DNA from: Labeo rohita
Taxonomy: Eukaryota; Chordata; Actinopteri; Cypriniformes; Cyprinidae
DNA length: 64,000 bases
Direction: 5' to 3'
Assembly (NCBI RefSeq): GCF_022985175.1
Contig: NC_066873.1
Location: forward strand, 7,254,636 to 7,318,635
The notes beneath the pieces are model-generated. The model was given only the letters and a program-made list of their open reading frames with translations. It was not told the DNA's origin and ran no database searches. Each line of letters begins with the position of its first letter. Position 1 is the stretch's first letter. Positions 34,561 through 46,964 of this stretch are shown piece by piece. The position numbers were made by a program, and so were the translations under genes.

Positions 34561-37500
34561 CATCCTGGGGTCGGCTAAGGCGCCGGTGGGAGCACTCGCA
34601 TATTTTCCAGATGACAACAAAATGAACTTGAATTGCTCCCTCAATTTTGATTGGACACATAAAAGTAATACATCACCTGAATCTGTAGAAAGTTTACTTT
34701 TATTTGTGTACGCTCAACATATCAACACATGTTTGTGGTTTTTGTAAATAAAGAAAATATACAGGGTGTCCTTTCAGTCTTCTCAGTCTCCGTGAATATC
34801 CAGGTGAAACGCATCACTAAAATGAACTAAAACTCAGCGAATACATGACACACAAACATGAGAGATATATCTATAGAAAGCTTGAAAAGTCTAGTTTTAA
34901 ATTAAGTAAGTTTAATCGAAAACACATATTCTGTTTTTAAGTAATCCATATGAAATCAATGCCATGTCTTGTTTTTCCCCTCTAAACTCATTATGTCTAA
35001 TTAGATCACGCCCACGCTGTAAGGCCTCTATCGAACCAGTCGCCAAAAGAGAAACAGCACCATGACATTCCAGGAGAATCTAAAGCTGCCCCCTCCAACC
35101 AGCATGAATAATAAACTTCATTTACAGCCATCCCTGCAAACTCTCAAGAGAGTATTAGAATCTTCTGATCCCTACAATGACACCTCCTTGTCTGGATCAA
35201 TCCTGCGTTATCTCCCCAGGGGACAAAACACCCCCGTGCAAACCACATGGTTAATGGTGCTCCTTGACCGGTCTGCTGATATAGGAAGAGACACAGGAAG
35301 AGAAAGTGATCAGCCAGACCCCTCACGAGTACCAAAGGAACGATAAAATAGTGATAAGAGGAATCTCCCCCGCTCTTCTGAGGCCATCTCAAAACAGATG
35401 GCCGGGGCAACTGCTGACCAACAATGCATAAATTGGCAATCGGACAAACATGAAAGACAGGTTTACATTGACGCATCCCACCCGCAGGGTACGCGGGTCA
35501 CTACAACGTGACACTCAGCATTCCTTTCTTCCCCTCTCAGATACGGCAAATGTTCTTTCCCTCCAACAAAGAATACACAAACTTATACCCACGATCCTAA
35601 AGACAATCATTTATCTCTACTACTAGTAGTGCAAACAACCCATAATTATATGTTGTCTATGTTTCTTATATGCTTGGTGTGTTTATTATAGCCTACGCAG
35701 CTAATCAATGTGTGTACAACCAGTTAGCTAGACGAAAGTTGTTAGTGTGTATGCAAGATGCCCGATGTTTGGTATTAAATGAAAGCTCATTTTATTTCCA
35801 AGATGTCGACGTGAATGAAAGGTTGATATTATGTACAACGTTTGCATTTCAATACTTATTGAAGAGACCAACAAACTCTTGCAGGAAAGTTGCCTCCATG
35901 TGATAGAAAGACATTATGCTAAAATATGCACAAATGAGCAACAGTATGGGCGGAGCCCCGCCTTGCAACCCAAATGATTGGAACGCAACTTCATGGGACG
36001 GACGTCGTCGGCCCGGTTAAATTCAAATGTCCAGCATAACACAGCACCTTTCGCCTGTTGCATCTGCCCTTCGCCTGTTGAGTCCGCCTCTCATCTTCAG
36101 CTCGCTCTCATCAGCGCTCCAGCTTGATCACAACGCGACTGTGCCATCCAGAACTCTACAGAACCAGCTAAAGCTTTGCGAAACTCTCAAAGTCCTTGCG
36201 ACCTGCAACTCCGACTTGCAAAGAACTTCCAGCTAATCACGCTCGATAACCAGACAGTCAACCGAAACTTAAACTGACCAAACTGCGTGAAACACCGAAC
36301 AGCGGAAGCAGCTTGAAACACCTTGCCAGCGCTCACCTGAGCTCCGAGAGCATCATCCGTGTAACCAAGCAACCAACCGAAGCTTCACCCAGCCTCTCCA
36401 ACTGACCAATCACCACCGAAGGCTTCCCCAAGATGTCATCCAAAGAACCAAGCAACCAATCAGAAGTGGCGTGATTCCCTCCGCTAAGACGAGCTCACCA
36501 AGGAAAACCCGAACGCAAGTAAAACAAGGTCTCCTTAATCTCTTGCTGAACTGGTGCTAACTTTCCTTAAGCAGCTAAAAGATAAATCTCTGCTTTTATG
36601 GTTTTCTCAGGTTGCAATTTAAGAACTAGTAGCAGATACTAGTAGTTTGGGATTCCCTTCAAAATCCATAGACTCTCATTCCGTGAACCGTATGCATGTG
36701 TGTGTGAGTGCGTGTATGTGTGTTAATTGTTAGTTCAGTAGTTTAGTTCATGTATCTTAGAGTAGTTCAATAAATTCTTGTTTCATTGAAAAGAACATTG
36801 TCTTGTGTTTATGTTCATCACACTATTGCCTGTGCCTAGATGTTGCTACCTCGCTCATAACGAACAAATATTTTGTTTATAATATAATCCGATGGCCACG
36901 GGAATAATATAAACATCCAGAGTTGGTAAAATACCCTAAGTTGAACGTTCAGTGGACGAACAGTTGATAAAAGTGTAAATTACTAACTTTGAATCAGTTA
37001 ATCAAGTTAATTCCGAATCCTTTGGATTCGATTCTCAATTGAATCACTTTAATTTGACCTAAAACCCTACAACGCGCTGTTCGGCTCTATTGTTATTACA
37101 AACATCTACGTGAGAGACGCGCGAAATGACCACCCACATCAATTCGTAAACAAAGCGGCAACGTGTTTGCGTCGGATACTTTTGTTTTTGGAAGAAGGAG
37201 CTGAGAGGAAAAAGCACTGTATTTACTCCAGATGAGGACGCCCTGAGAGGAACAGGCTAAGCTTGTTTATCTCACAAACAGAATGTGAGCGCGGCTACAG
37301 GCAGCTGACCAGAGGATCTCTTATACAGTGCAATTAATGTTTCTTATTGGCATTAGATAATGTGTTGTTGTGACATAAACTTGAACGCATTTACTAGTTG
37401 GAATTTTTCGAAACTATAATTCCTGACTAAAATGTGTGAAATTGAAATATCATAGGCAACTTTTCAACGCATCTGTAAGACGTCAGGAATGTTTTATGTT

Positions 37501-38382
37501 TCATAAACAAGTTGACATAAAAGTAGGGCTAATGTTTAGACGATATAAAAGTCTAAGAATGCTTAGACCAGTCTTTACTGTTGAATACTCTGTCTGCAAA
37601 TATCTGCTTAAACGTGTACATAATGTGCTTAATAATTTAATTTCTCAGATGTTGTTTTTATACTGTATAATAATAAATACAAAGCATGTGTGCCTATGAT
37701 AGCTATAAAATCACATGGGCAATATTAGTGATTGCTAATGTAACAATATTGCTCCAGGCCTATCAACATGCTCACTGATTTATTCATTTATTTATTTATT
37801 TATTTTAGTGACCACATTTTTTTTGGGGATAGAAATTATAGAACTAATGCTTTTATTTAGCAAGGATGCTTTAAATTGCTCTTCATATGAACACGCTCAC
37901 ACGTTTTTTGTTTTGTTTTAGTTGTTTGTGATCTGATACCTGCACAGATGAATCCTGCAAACTTTTCCTTTCACAGCGCTGTACCAACATCAGATCTTCA
38001 ACTACACTGATATTCTATTGGTAAAACAAGTTCCTTGACTACTGATTATGAGTTTTGCAAGCACTTAAATATCAGGTATGATTTACTTGTGTTACTTGTT
38101 GAACAGAATTCAGAAAACAGTTTTCAGGAATTACACACCGTCTGTTCACATCTCTGTGGTTAGATTAGTGTGCTTAATAATGTGTCTTTATTTCAGTGAC
38201 TTGAAAATTTGATTTTCACTAACCATGCATAAACGTTGTTTTTCTCAAAAACACTTACATATTACTGTAGCCCAGTTTGTGCTTCAGCCATTAATATGTT
38301 TTTAAGATACTGAAAAAAGCACCAATGTCAGGGCATGTCAAAACTTCTCCAGGGCCTCAAAACACCCTCAGACCCCAGAGGG
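34561..38382. mobile_element. piggyBac-like element, 3.8 kb, inside DIRS
   Basis: Flanked by TTAA at 34557-34560 and 38383-38386 and inserted within the DIRS RNase H frame. The left end is CATCCTGGGGTCGGC and the right end GACCCCAGAGGG, imperfect inverted repeats sharing TCTGGGGTC/CCTGGGGTC. No transposase is seen. About 2 kb of it is the later solo LTR at 35018-37071; the remainder is non-coding. Confidence 0.85.
35018..37071 (+). mobile_element. solo LTR, 2.05 kb, retroviral type
   Basis: Begins TGTAAGGCCTCTATCG and ends AAAACCCTACA, flanked by ACGC at 35014-35017 and 37072-37075. A polyadenylation signal and site are plausible at 36768-36800 (AATAAATTCTTG then TTCATTGAAAAG), giving R and U5 of about 270 bp. 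A truncated inverted copy is at 60608-62239. No coding region belongs to it. Confidence 0.85.
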
Positions 38383-38689
38383 TTAAAACACTTTCTCCCA
38401 GATCTGAGAGGCTATCATGTGCTGGTTCGCACCAACAACACAGCGGTGGTCTCTTACATCAATCACCAAGGAGGTCTGTTGTCACGCCGCCCCCTGAACA
38501 AGCTGGCGCACCAGATCCTCTTGTTGGCCCAGGGGAAACTCCTCTCGCTCAGAGCAGCTCATATCCCTGGGCATCTCAATCAGGGAGCAGACGTCCTGTT
38601 GAGACAGGGGCCGAGGCCCGGGAAATGGAGACCCCTGGGACTGCATGCCATGGTACAGACGTGGCCGAGGTGAGGAAACTAATACACTT

Positions 38690-39613
38690 GGAGGTGGAAT
38701 CTGTTCATCTCTTGGTGTGGCGAACTTAACCCAGTCCGCTGCCCATTAGGTTCAGTGCTGGAGTTCCTACAGGCTAGATTTGCCTCGGGTTTAACTTACT
38801 CCACCTTGAAGGTCTACGTGGCAGCCATTTCTGCTTTCCATGTCCCTCTCGGTAGCCCCTTGTTGGGTAGACACCCCCTAGTGTCACGTTTCCTCCATGG
38901 TGTGCTGAGGCTGAGGCCACCAGTATGCTCTTGCGTCCCTACGTGGGACCTGGCCTTGGTCTTAGAGGCTCTTTGTAAACCACCTTTCGAGCCTCTTGAG
39001 GAGATTTCTGACAGGTTTCTGTCCCTAAAAACAGCATTTCTTATTTGCTATCTCGTCTCTTAAAAGAGTCGGTGACTTGCAGGCCCTTTCTGTGGCCCCT
39101 TCTTATTTAGACTTTGCACCTGGTATGGCCAAAGCGTTCTTGCACCCGAAACCGGGGTACGCCCCCAAGGTGCCCTCCTCAGTGCCACGGCCCATTGTGC
39201 TGGAGGCATTCTGTCCTCCTCCTTTTAGAGAGCCAGAACAACAGAAGCTTAACTGTATCTGTCCAGTGCGAGCACTGGATGCATACATCCACAGAGCTGC
39301 CCTGTGGAGGAAGACGGACCAATTGTTTGTGTGTTTTGGTCCCTCTAACAAGGATCAACCTGCCTCTAAGCAGACCCTAAGTCGGTGGATCACGGATGCC
39401 ATCTCTGTTGCCTATGAGTCCTCTGATCTCCCCTCACCTTTGGGAGTCAAGACTCACTCGACCCATGGTATGGCGGCCTCCAAGGCCTTTTTGTCAGGTG
39501 TGCCGTTGCAGAACATCTGCAATGCTGCGGGCTGGTCCACGCCCCTTACCTTTATGAGGTTCTACGGGGTAGACCTCCCTGTCACTCTGGGCTCCTCTGC
39601 CCTCTCCTCTTGA
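38690..39613 (+). pseudogene. DIRS tyrosine recombinase
   Basis: The N-terminal core-binding part is at 38755-39060 (LEFLQARFASGLTYSTLKVY, ISAFHVPLG, PLVSRFLHG). One extra base near 39050 shifts the frame just before the catalytic LKRVGDLQALSV, which continues at 39063-39613. CPVRALDAYIHR, then HSTHGMAASKAF (normally HSTRG: the catalytic Arg is His here) and AGWSTPLTFMRFYGVD with the nucleophile Tyr follow. It would circularise and integrate the DNA copy if intact. Confidence 0.9.
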
Positions 39614-39673
39614 CCTGCCTACACACAGCAGGGCTTTGAAAATCTGGCGGCGTGGGCATAACGTTCCCAAAAC

Positions 39674-39824
39674 GTTCTCTACGTCACCCCGCCCGTGACG
39701 CTTCTCTCTCTCTTTCTCTCTTTTTTTGACTGATTACACATATGTTCAGAGCATGGTCACACTGAAAGGCGTTCCCAAAGCATTTCTCGACGCAGCATCT
39801 TGTTCCCTCTAGGAACTAGGGTTA
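39674..39824 (+). repeat. right inverted terminal repeat of DIRS
   Basis: Inverse of 32458-32586. Just inside the outer end, TTCCCTCTAGGAAC and GGGTTACATACATAACCC are short palindromes like those at other DIRS ends in this window. Confidence 0.88.
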
Positions 39825-40218
39825 CATACATAACCCGTGACGACTCCTCTCGCTGATTAGCAGTCTTTAAATCAATATAATTTGTACTGCCATTAGTGGA
39901 AAAAATATTTGCTTATAGTAGTACTTGTAACCGTATAGAAAAACCACAAAGTAATGCCCCTCGGAGAGTACCCACTACAGCCCGAGAGCAGGGAGCGGTG
40001 CTGCACGCTTGCAGCCATAACGAGTTGCTAGACTCATCTCTGTTGAAATGTCTGAACCTCTTTGATTGGATCTAATTTCCTAAGCCACTTTGGCAGGGCA
40101 TGGCAGTGCTCCCCTTACTGCAAGAGGGTCTCTTACGAGCTTGCCACCCCAGAGTGGATCAAGTGTTCCTCCTCACTTTCAGAAGTTAGAAAACTGTTCC
40201 TGAGCACTGACCACTCAC
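39825..40218. other. non-coding, possible older DIRS 3' sequence
   Basis: 40030-40215 (TTGATTGGATCTAATTTCC, GGAGTGCTCCCCTTACTG type) has no frame. It may be continuous with the DIRS-end relic after the SINE. Confidence 0.35.
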
Positions 40219-40550
40219 TTGGTCAAGTGTATAAATGTAAAAAAAAAAAATTCAGGACATGACATGAGGCCAAGTATGGTGACCCATCCTCAGAATTTGT
40301 GCTCTGCATTTAACCCATCCAAGTGCACACACACAGCAGTGAGCAGCCATATTGCTATTGCTGCAATGCCCAGGGAGCAGTTGGGGGATTGGTGCCTTGC
40401 TCAAAGGACTCACCACAGTCATGGTATTGAGGGTGGAGAGAGCGTTGGTTATTCACTCCAATGACCCTCAATCCCTGCCAGACCTGGGACTAGAATCTGC
40501 AACCTTTTGGTTACAAGCCCAACTCCCTAACCATTAGGCCACAGCTGCCC
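40219..40550 (-). mobile_element. tRNA-derived SINE
   Basis: The minus-strand head GGCAGCTGTGGCCTAATGG carries an A-box-like segment, and GGTTGCAGATTCTAGTCCC a B-box-like one, both RNA polymerase III promoter elements of a tRNA-like head. The body contains GAGCAAGGCACCAATCCCC and TAAATGCAGAGCACAAATTC, common to a fish SINE I recognise but cannot name with certainty. The tail ends in a T run at 40240-40251. Confidence 0.8.
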
Positions 40551-41640
40551 TCAGCTCCATGGCAGAAATCAGACAACCAGCTGCTTGCTAAGTTGCCTGT
40601 TTTGCCTCTCCATGAGGGTTGGCCTTGAGCATTGCCCCCAACCGGCATCTGAGGACCCCCCTCACTGCCTACCCCCTCACAGTAGAGGATCACCTTCAAG
40701 CATGCTGCTCCTGCAGTGCCACGATCACACAGAGTCTCTTGAACCCCTTCTAAAATCCATGTTATGGTAAGTGCACATGCTAGTTTCTGGGCACTTTCTT
40801 AAAATCCACATGGTGGTACGTGTGCACGCTAGGTACCCTGCGCACTTTTTAAAAATCCTGTATGATATGGGTTACGGGCTCGACTTCGTTCCCATTCTCT
40901 GAGTTGGTTCAGGCCCCGGTCACCTTGGGCCCCACTCTATCTATGTATCCTTGAAACAGGGTGTTGCTACTTATGTTCTGTGTGTCGGTTCTTGACCGAA
41001 CCCATGCAGAGACAGTGTAGCCCCTGGGTGACATGCCAGGCCTAGTTTCTTGCTTAGGCACTTAGCCGTATCCTCTTAAAGGAATCTCCTTTCCGATTCT
41101 GAATCTTGAGCTCTACCCCGGGTCCAGTATTTATGACCCCTTACAGGTAAGTCTTCGGGTATGCAGCTCAGGCTTTTGGCCGAAAGGGGATAATGTCACT
41201 GACAGCCGTCATTCATCCTAGGGGCAACTCCCTAGGCTTTGGTATAGTTGGTACTTTGGTAGAGTTGGTACCTTTCCCGGCATGCACTCCCCTCAGCATG
41301 GCAGCGGGGGTATACTGTTCCCCATAGCGACCACTAGAGGATGCAGTTTGATGTTCCCTCAAAAGGGAACATCTTAGGTTACATTTGTAACCATGGTTCC
41401 CTGAGAAGGGAACAAGACTGCGTCCTTTAGAATCCTCACCATGCTTCAGATGCAAGCTTCAGACGAAAAAGCAGATACGGGTATTCGCGCCGGTAGTGAC
41501 GTCATAGGCTGTCGCTGGCCAACATGTAGTTTTTGAATGTATGCTTCAGACACGGGTCACACTGGAGATGTTCCCCATAGCAACCGCTAGAGGACGCAGT
41601 GTCTTCTCAGGGAACCATGGTTACATACGTAACCTGAGAC
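40551..41640. mobile_element. DIRS-type terminal relic
   Basis: 41312-41635 carries stacked palindromes: GATGTTCCCT/AGGGAACATC, AGGTTACATTTGTAACC, GGTTCCCTGAGAAGGGAAC. The 30-bp TTCCCCATAGCGACCACTAG-like block is at 41318 and again at 41572, and GTAACCATGGTTCCCTGAGA (41387) is inverted at 41606-41628. Such arrays mark ends of fish DIRS elements. No recombinase frame remains. Confidence 0.55.
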
Positions 41641-41659
41641 ATTTTACACAGAGCACGTC

Positions 41660-41730
41660 TGCTTTGGTGACGCAACTGATAAAGCAAGAGCGCTTGTGTG
41701 ACAGTGACCCGAGTTCGAAATCAGCCTGAG
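41660..41730 (+). other. tRNA-like / SINE-head-like sequence
   Basis: TGGTGACGCAACTGATAAAG and CCCGAGTTCGAAATC mimic internal A and B boxes of a tRNA-derived repeat head. No cloverleaf or anticodon arm fits, so it is not called a tRNA. Confidence 0.3.
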
Positions 41731-42400
41731 GTGTTAAGGGTAAACTACTTTTTATGCATGTATTATGTAATATGATTTGTTTGTCCACACTTTTACAGCT
41801 AAACTGTAACAGCAGACGGTAATGATGAATAGAGTAGCCTGATCGGTCAATCGGCATTATTTAGTCCCTTTTAACCTCTCCACCTTATTCCTCAACATGG
41901 AAGTAAGCCTATGGGCAAGACTTACAAAAAGAATAACAATGTGCAGTAAACAGTGAGCCCTCACTGTATTTTATTACAATTTCATAATATTATAATACTC
42001 AATATGCATTAAATCACACACCAAGATAAAAAAAACAAAGCACCATGTTGTTATTAGACAATGCACAGTGAAAGAAGTCAAAAATATAACATGGAGCTGA
42101 CTATTTGAGCATAAATGACAGTTATTTATAAGAGTCACTAGAGGTAAAAAGAGCATTTAGCCTAACATTTAACACCTTTAACACTTTTGCACATTTTCAC
42201 TGTTTAACACCAAAATTGGGATGTTTCTTTTTTTTTTAGGTGTCAGTAGAGGCCGCTCAGTGGCTGCTACTTTCTCATGCTGCACACCCACATCAAAATA
42301 CAACATTGCAGCTTTGTTTCACTTCACTTTCATTGCGGAACTTGCATACAGTGAACGTGTTTGCTTTTACCGAGATAATTTCTGTTTGTCTCTGTCGAAT
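41731..42400. other. upstream region of the integrin gene
   Basis: No transposon is recognised. 42239-42400 is probably 5' untranslated sequence, either continuous with the promoter or spliced at the CTTTTTTTTTTAG acceptor at 42229-42239. Confidence 0.4.
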
Positions 42401-44707
42401 ATGAATAATTATTCGTTTAAATCTGCCGTGCAACCGAAACCTATCCCGTGCTGTCAAGACTTTTTGCTTCATATATTCTTTGGGTTTCTCCTGCGTAAGT
42501 AACCGATTTTACATATTATGTTTTTGAAATACAGTGGCCTCAAAAGTTTTGCTAACTTATTCCACACTTGAAATTGTATGAAGAACAATAATATAGGCTT
42601 ATATAATGTATGTTAGTGGATCATCAGAACTACAACTGTTGTTACTCTGCTTGAGGTTTCTGTATGTGTAGCCAGTGTGTGTATAACTTAGTCCGGACAC
42701 TTAGAACTCAATCATTATATTTTTTCTTTAGTTATTTTAAACACATCAATGTATTATTTTATGAATGTGTTATTATAAGAATTGATCTCTGTTTCTTACA
42801 AAACACCAATTTTTTTTTATTTATTTATGTATTTTTTTTATTTTATTTTATTTTTTTACCGTAAATCGTATTCAGTGGGGCATGTTGTCACAACAGTCCT
42901 GACAACTGTGTAAGAACTAGTCCCTGTCTCCATTTGTTAAAGCACAATGACATTACTATGTGATTACTATGTGATTCCATTAATATACCATTATACCACC
43001 ACAGTACTTTTCTGAACGGTTGCGTTGTGGCACTCATGTCCTTGACTTTCGATGTGTTCTTTTAAAAAAGTTAACAATATTTTTGAAACAATTATTTCCC
43101 TGGTTTCTGTATCCCCCAGTGGCTTGTCATTCCTTTGGGTTCAGTTTAGAGACACAGCATCCAAGAGTTTTCACTGCACCCGAAGTAGGCTCTCATTTTG
43201 GCCATCAGGTTTGTCATTTTGGACCAACGCAAGGAAACAGGTGAGGCCAGCATTTTAATCAGGTAGAAATAATTATTTAAGGTTTTTTATTTTTTGAGAG
43301 CTGATAAATACAGAAATTATATTACATTTTTATTTTGTATTGTGATCAAAATCAATAATTCTTGGCTTTATAAAAATGACCACAAAAAGTTTGTCTGTTG
43401 ACTGGAAAATTATGAGATTAGCCCACATAATCCACTGTCAGGAAATTCTGACCTTCAGTTTGAAAAGACCTTCACCCCAAGTACATCTCTGAATCATCAT
43501 GTACAGACGTTAACACAATTGCAGTAAAGTTGTGTTAGTCTTGCGTTAGTCAACTCTGATTGTTCCACCACTGCACATCCTGCCCTTCTCAGAATTGTCT
43601 TGTTCTCTTTTAGTGTGTTAGTGACAGCCCCTAACCTTCATAATGGAACTGGTGGTCTTTATAGGTGTTCTTACAGTAGTAATCAATGTATGCTGCTCCC
43701 AGTGACAGGTGAGACTGCTCAACACTCATATTACAGTTCATAAAAACACTAACAAAATGATAATCTCAATCTCTACCAGTTAAGATTACCAGCTCTACCA
43801 GTGGAAAATGTGCAATGTGATAACCAATTACATTATAGCCTTGATGATATTTTGCTTTCAGAGTTTTTATGACAGTCATTCACTGTTTGTGGATATCATA
43901 GAAATGAATGCCGTACAGTGAATCCAACACCTTTGACTCAAAACCTTTTAGGCCCTGTGACAACTAGACCCAGTCTACCCTATGTCAAAGTACATTTCAT
44001 ACAATTGTTTGTTTTGGTCATGTATTATGTATGGCAACTGGTTAAATTTATATTATATAATTAAAGAGTTTTAAAGAAGCCCATGAATATGCATAAACTA
44101 GCTTATTTACACTTCTCTGATAAAATTATTTCTTGACTTTCTCACTGTGAGACAATTAAGTCAGTTAAGATTAAATGCATTTATTAACACCATTAGATGA
44201 AAGTATAACTGCTCTGCTGTGTTTTGGTTTGACCTCAGCTTGGTTATTTTTTGCTTTTGTTAGAAAATATGAACGTCATCGCATTTATTTTAATAGGTAT
44301 TATTTAAGTAATACAAAACAAAATGTCTGTAAGGTTTTTTGTTGTTGTTGTTGTTGTTAACAGCTTTGACATCCAGAGCCATGTTTCCTTACTCAAAAAG
44401 AGGAAGTAAACCACCAACTTTTGTGTGAAAGTTTCAAAACTGCAGAGGACAGAAAAAATAAAAAATAAAATACATAATAAAAAAATTACACTTGCCACTT
44501 AACATTATCAGTACTTCTTGTAAAGCTGCTTTGGAACATCGTGATTGTAATGCATTGTGAAAGATGATATACAAGTACATTTAAACTGAGGTGTATTTTA
44601 CAGCAGTTTTTGGTATTTGAGTAAACTGCTGAAATTTGATTTCCTTTTCAGTTGATCCAGGCATTGCATTTGGTTTGGCTCTTGCCTGTGATGTTGATCA
44701 AGCTTTG
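42401..44707 (+). CDS. leukocyte-type integrin alpha subunit, exons 1-4 (5' end of gene)
   Basis: Integrin alpha chains pair with beta chains at the cell surface in adhesion and signalling. Four exons join in phase: 42401-42494, 43120-43240, 43614-43708 and 44652-44707, with donors C|GTAAGT, ACAG|GTGAGG, ACAG|GTGAGA, TTG|GTAAGT and pyrimidine-rich acceptors (122 codons). Exon 1 encodes an N-terminus with a hydrophobic signal core (FLLHIFFGFLLLAC across the junction). Exon 2 has the mature start FGFSLETQHPRVFTAPE and SHFGHQV, the first FG-GAP-type repeat. Exon 3 reads VLVTAPNLHNGTGGLYRCSY with a paired Cys after SSNQ; exon 4 reads VDPGIAFGLALACDVDQAL. The layout matches I-domain alpha chains of the L/M/X/D/E group. 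The I-domain exons are not in the window, so the exact member is unassigned. The start is the first Met placing the signal core normally. Confidence 0.85.
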
Positions 44708-45636
44708 GTAAGTAGTGTTGATTATGATTGCAGTGATAAAAGGCGTTAAGGTGTCTCCCTTGTTTCTTGTCCACCTTGGAAGAAGTTCATGCAATGTGTT
44801 TGTCCAAATGCATGTGTAAATGCATCCAGAGGCTGATTGATGAGGCATTCAATCTAGTAAATTACTTAATTTAAAAGAAAACATGAACTGCAACATAAAA
44901 CAAACAAATTATATGCCAGTGGTGTGCACGGGGGCGGTGGGTCTGTGTCTCGGTGCCATAACGCCATTTCGCCCTTGCCCCTCTGATGGTCTGTGCATGG
45001 CACTGGCTTGCATGTTTGCTTTCATGGCTCCATGTGCACGGTCAAAAGATTGTATTCTCTTACACCAGTGCCACCATCCTGTCAGGGGTGGTATTAAAAT
45101 ACACTCTTTCCCTCACACCTGGGTACAAACTCACAGAACATATTATTCCAAAAATTGTTTTTAAATTGACAAATTTATAAGAACTATAATTGATAATAAA
45201 AATTACGTACAAACAAACAAAAAAATGACAAACAAACGAAAAAAAAATATAGCCCCTTTAATGTACATATAAATGATTTTCGATTTAAATCCGATCAACC
45301 AGAGTGAGAGCAAGATCATGGCCATTAATATGCTTCATTTGGGTTACAGAAGTTGTCTGCAATGTTGCACAGGACTTGCTTAAAAAAGAATTTGTCTTTT
45401 TTTTTTAGACCACGAAATCAACACCCTGCAAACAAACCTGCACTGGCCCTTTACGGGCTCACTTAAGGCTAGCCTAAGGGCCTCCAGCGGGCTGCCAGCA
45501 CAGGGCCTCTGAGACTTTGCTCATTGGCAAAACATTGGTCCCTTAGCACTGGCCCTGCATGGGCAGCCCTCAATTAGCACCTAGGAAGCACCCTCAATAG
45601 GCCCACACAAGGCCTGCACTATTAATCTACAACAAT
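44708..45636. other. integrin intron 4, proximal part
   Basis: No further integrin exon is recognised. 45410-45630 is a GC-richer repeat (GGCCCTTTACGGGCTCAC, CCTGCATGGGCAGCCC) of unknown family. Confidence 0.45.
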
Positions 45637-46707
45637 CAGTGTTGAGCACGTTACTTAAAAAAAGTAATTAGTTATACTTACTAGTTACTTCTCACAAATA
45701 GTGAATTATAAAAGTATAAAAGTAACTAATGTAACACTATAAAAATACCAGGGAAGGTAACTATTGTGTTACTTTAAAAAAAAAAGTTCATATATGTCAA
45801 ATAACTTGGATGCCCCCAATATTAAATTAAATGTTAAATGAATGAATTGGACACTAAATAAATAGATAATTATTTTAAAACATTGTACACTAATCTACAA
45901 TATTTTAATGTCACTGTGAGGCAATGTGAGAAACATCTATCAAATTCAATATTTGAATTATTGTAAATATTATTGTAAATATTATTTATAATATTATTAC
46001 ATTATAGTTTTTTTTTGTTTGTTTACTCATCAGACTACAGAAGTCAACATTTGAAGTAGATAAAAAAAGTTAATCAAAGAACAGGTATTGTTTTGGTTTT
46101 AGAACTTTAATGAAGGTTTTGATCCACTTCAAATGGATGACTACTGTAATATTAAATATCTGAAAATATCTGATATATATATAAAGCTTAATGGCCCAGT
46201 TTTTTTTTTTTATATATATATTTGAAAGTGCACTCAGCTTCAGTTAGTCAAGAATTACAGTATGATATTATGATAATTTAACATTAAACTTTAGTCATTG
46301 GAATAACCATGTATGAATGCATATTTGTCATGCTGACTGAACTTAGGAATGGTCGTGGTACTTAAGATATTGTTTGTTATTTAGTGTTTCTATAAAAAAG
46401 GAGGTAAAATAAAAATGATACTTATAAGATAACAACACTACAATGAATTCTACTACTACTAGGATTAATGAGCTGCTGGGTTCATGAATTTTAATTACAT
46501 TGTCTGCGTTCACTCAAACTCATTTGCTGAAATCAAAACAGGGACAGTAATAGGTGGGTGCCAGCCAATGAGATTTCCATTTGTGCATCAGTTCTACTTC
46601 TACGTCTGCTACTGGAGCAACTGGCAGTCCTCAAAAGCTAAAGAACTCCAAAGGAACCCTGTTATTTTGTGAGGAAAATACAACAAAGAATATTGTTTAC
46701 ATGCAGC

Positions 46708-46964
46708 TGTCACGCTCAGACGAAGCACACGAACAACGACGTAAATAAACGAAAGGTATTTAATAAATCCAACAGGGAACACAGGAGACACAGGAACACA
46801 GGGTAGTAACATCAACGTCCGACAAGGAAAGGGGGAAAACACATGCTATATATACACAGACTGATTACAAACACAGGTGCAGACAATAAGGGAGATACCA
46901 AAACACACAGAGCTGCAGGGGAAAATGATGGGAGAAACCAACTAATCAGTCCAGGGGTGTGACA
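46708..46964 (-). repeat. 3' LTR of element C
   Basis: Begins (minus) TGTCACACCCCTGG and ends GAGCGTGACA. Confidence 0.93.

Larger units (their letters stand above)
33250..38673 (+). pseudogene. DIRS reverse transcriptase / RNase H, split
   Basis: RT starts at 33250 with the EVVPPHERESGFYSRYFIVP and KKDGGLRPILDLR blocks and DWFVTIDLKDAYFHIS, the catalytic A motif. A frameshift follows near 33825; the C motif region reads LNYIDDWLI at about 33955-33980. RNase H begins LTTDASLTSWG near 34430 and is cut after CLEMLAVFQAL at 34560. It resumes at 38387 with KHFLPDLRGYHVLVRTNNTA and SYINHQGG, so the two sides rejoin exactly across one TTAA. The region between RNase H and recombinase is shortened compared with complete DIRS elements, which encode a methyltransferase-like domain there. 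Confidence 0.88.
32458..39824 (+). mobile_element. DIRS-type retrotransposon, degenerate and interrupted
   Basis: DIRS elements replicate through reverse transcription and integrate with a tyrosine recombinase rather than an integrase. Both ends carry inverted terminal repeats: 32458-32586 pairs with 39674-39824 (CTTTGGGAACGCCTTTCAG, ATATGTGTAATCAGTC and GAAGCGTCACGGG in opposite orientation). Gag, RT/RNase H and recombinase frames occur in order. A piggyBac-like element (34561-38382) splits RNase H. Frameshifts, an internal deletion after RNase H and a lost recombinase residue make it inactive. Confidence 0.92.

Noticed and set aside
41660..41730. tRNA gene
   Set aside because: A- and B-box-like motifs only; no acceptor stem or anticodon arm can be paired.
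46484..46672. Possible coding exon in integrin intron
   Set aside because: Short frame without splice sites or recognisable domain, and interior to the hAT-like element.
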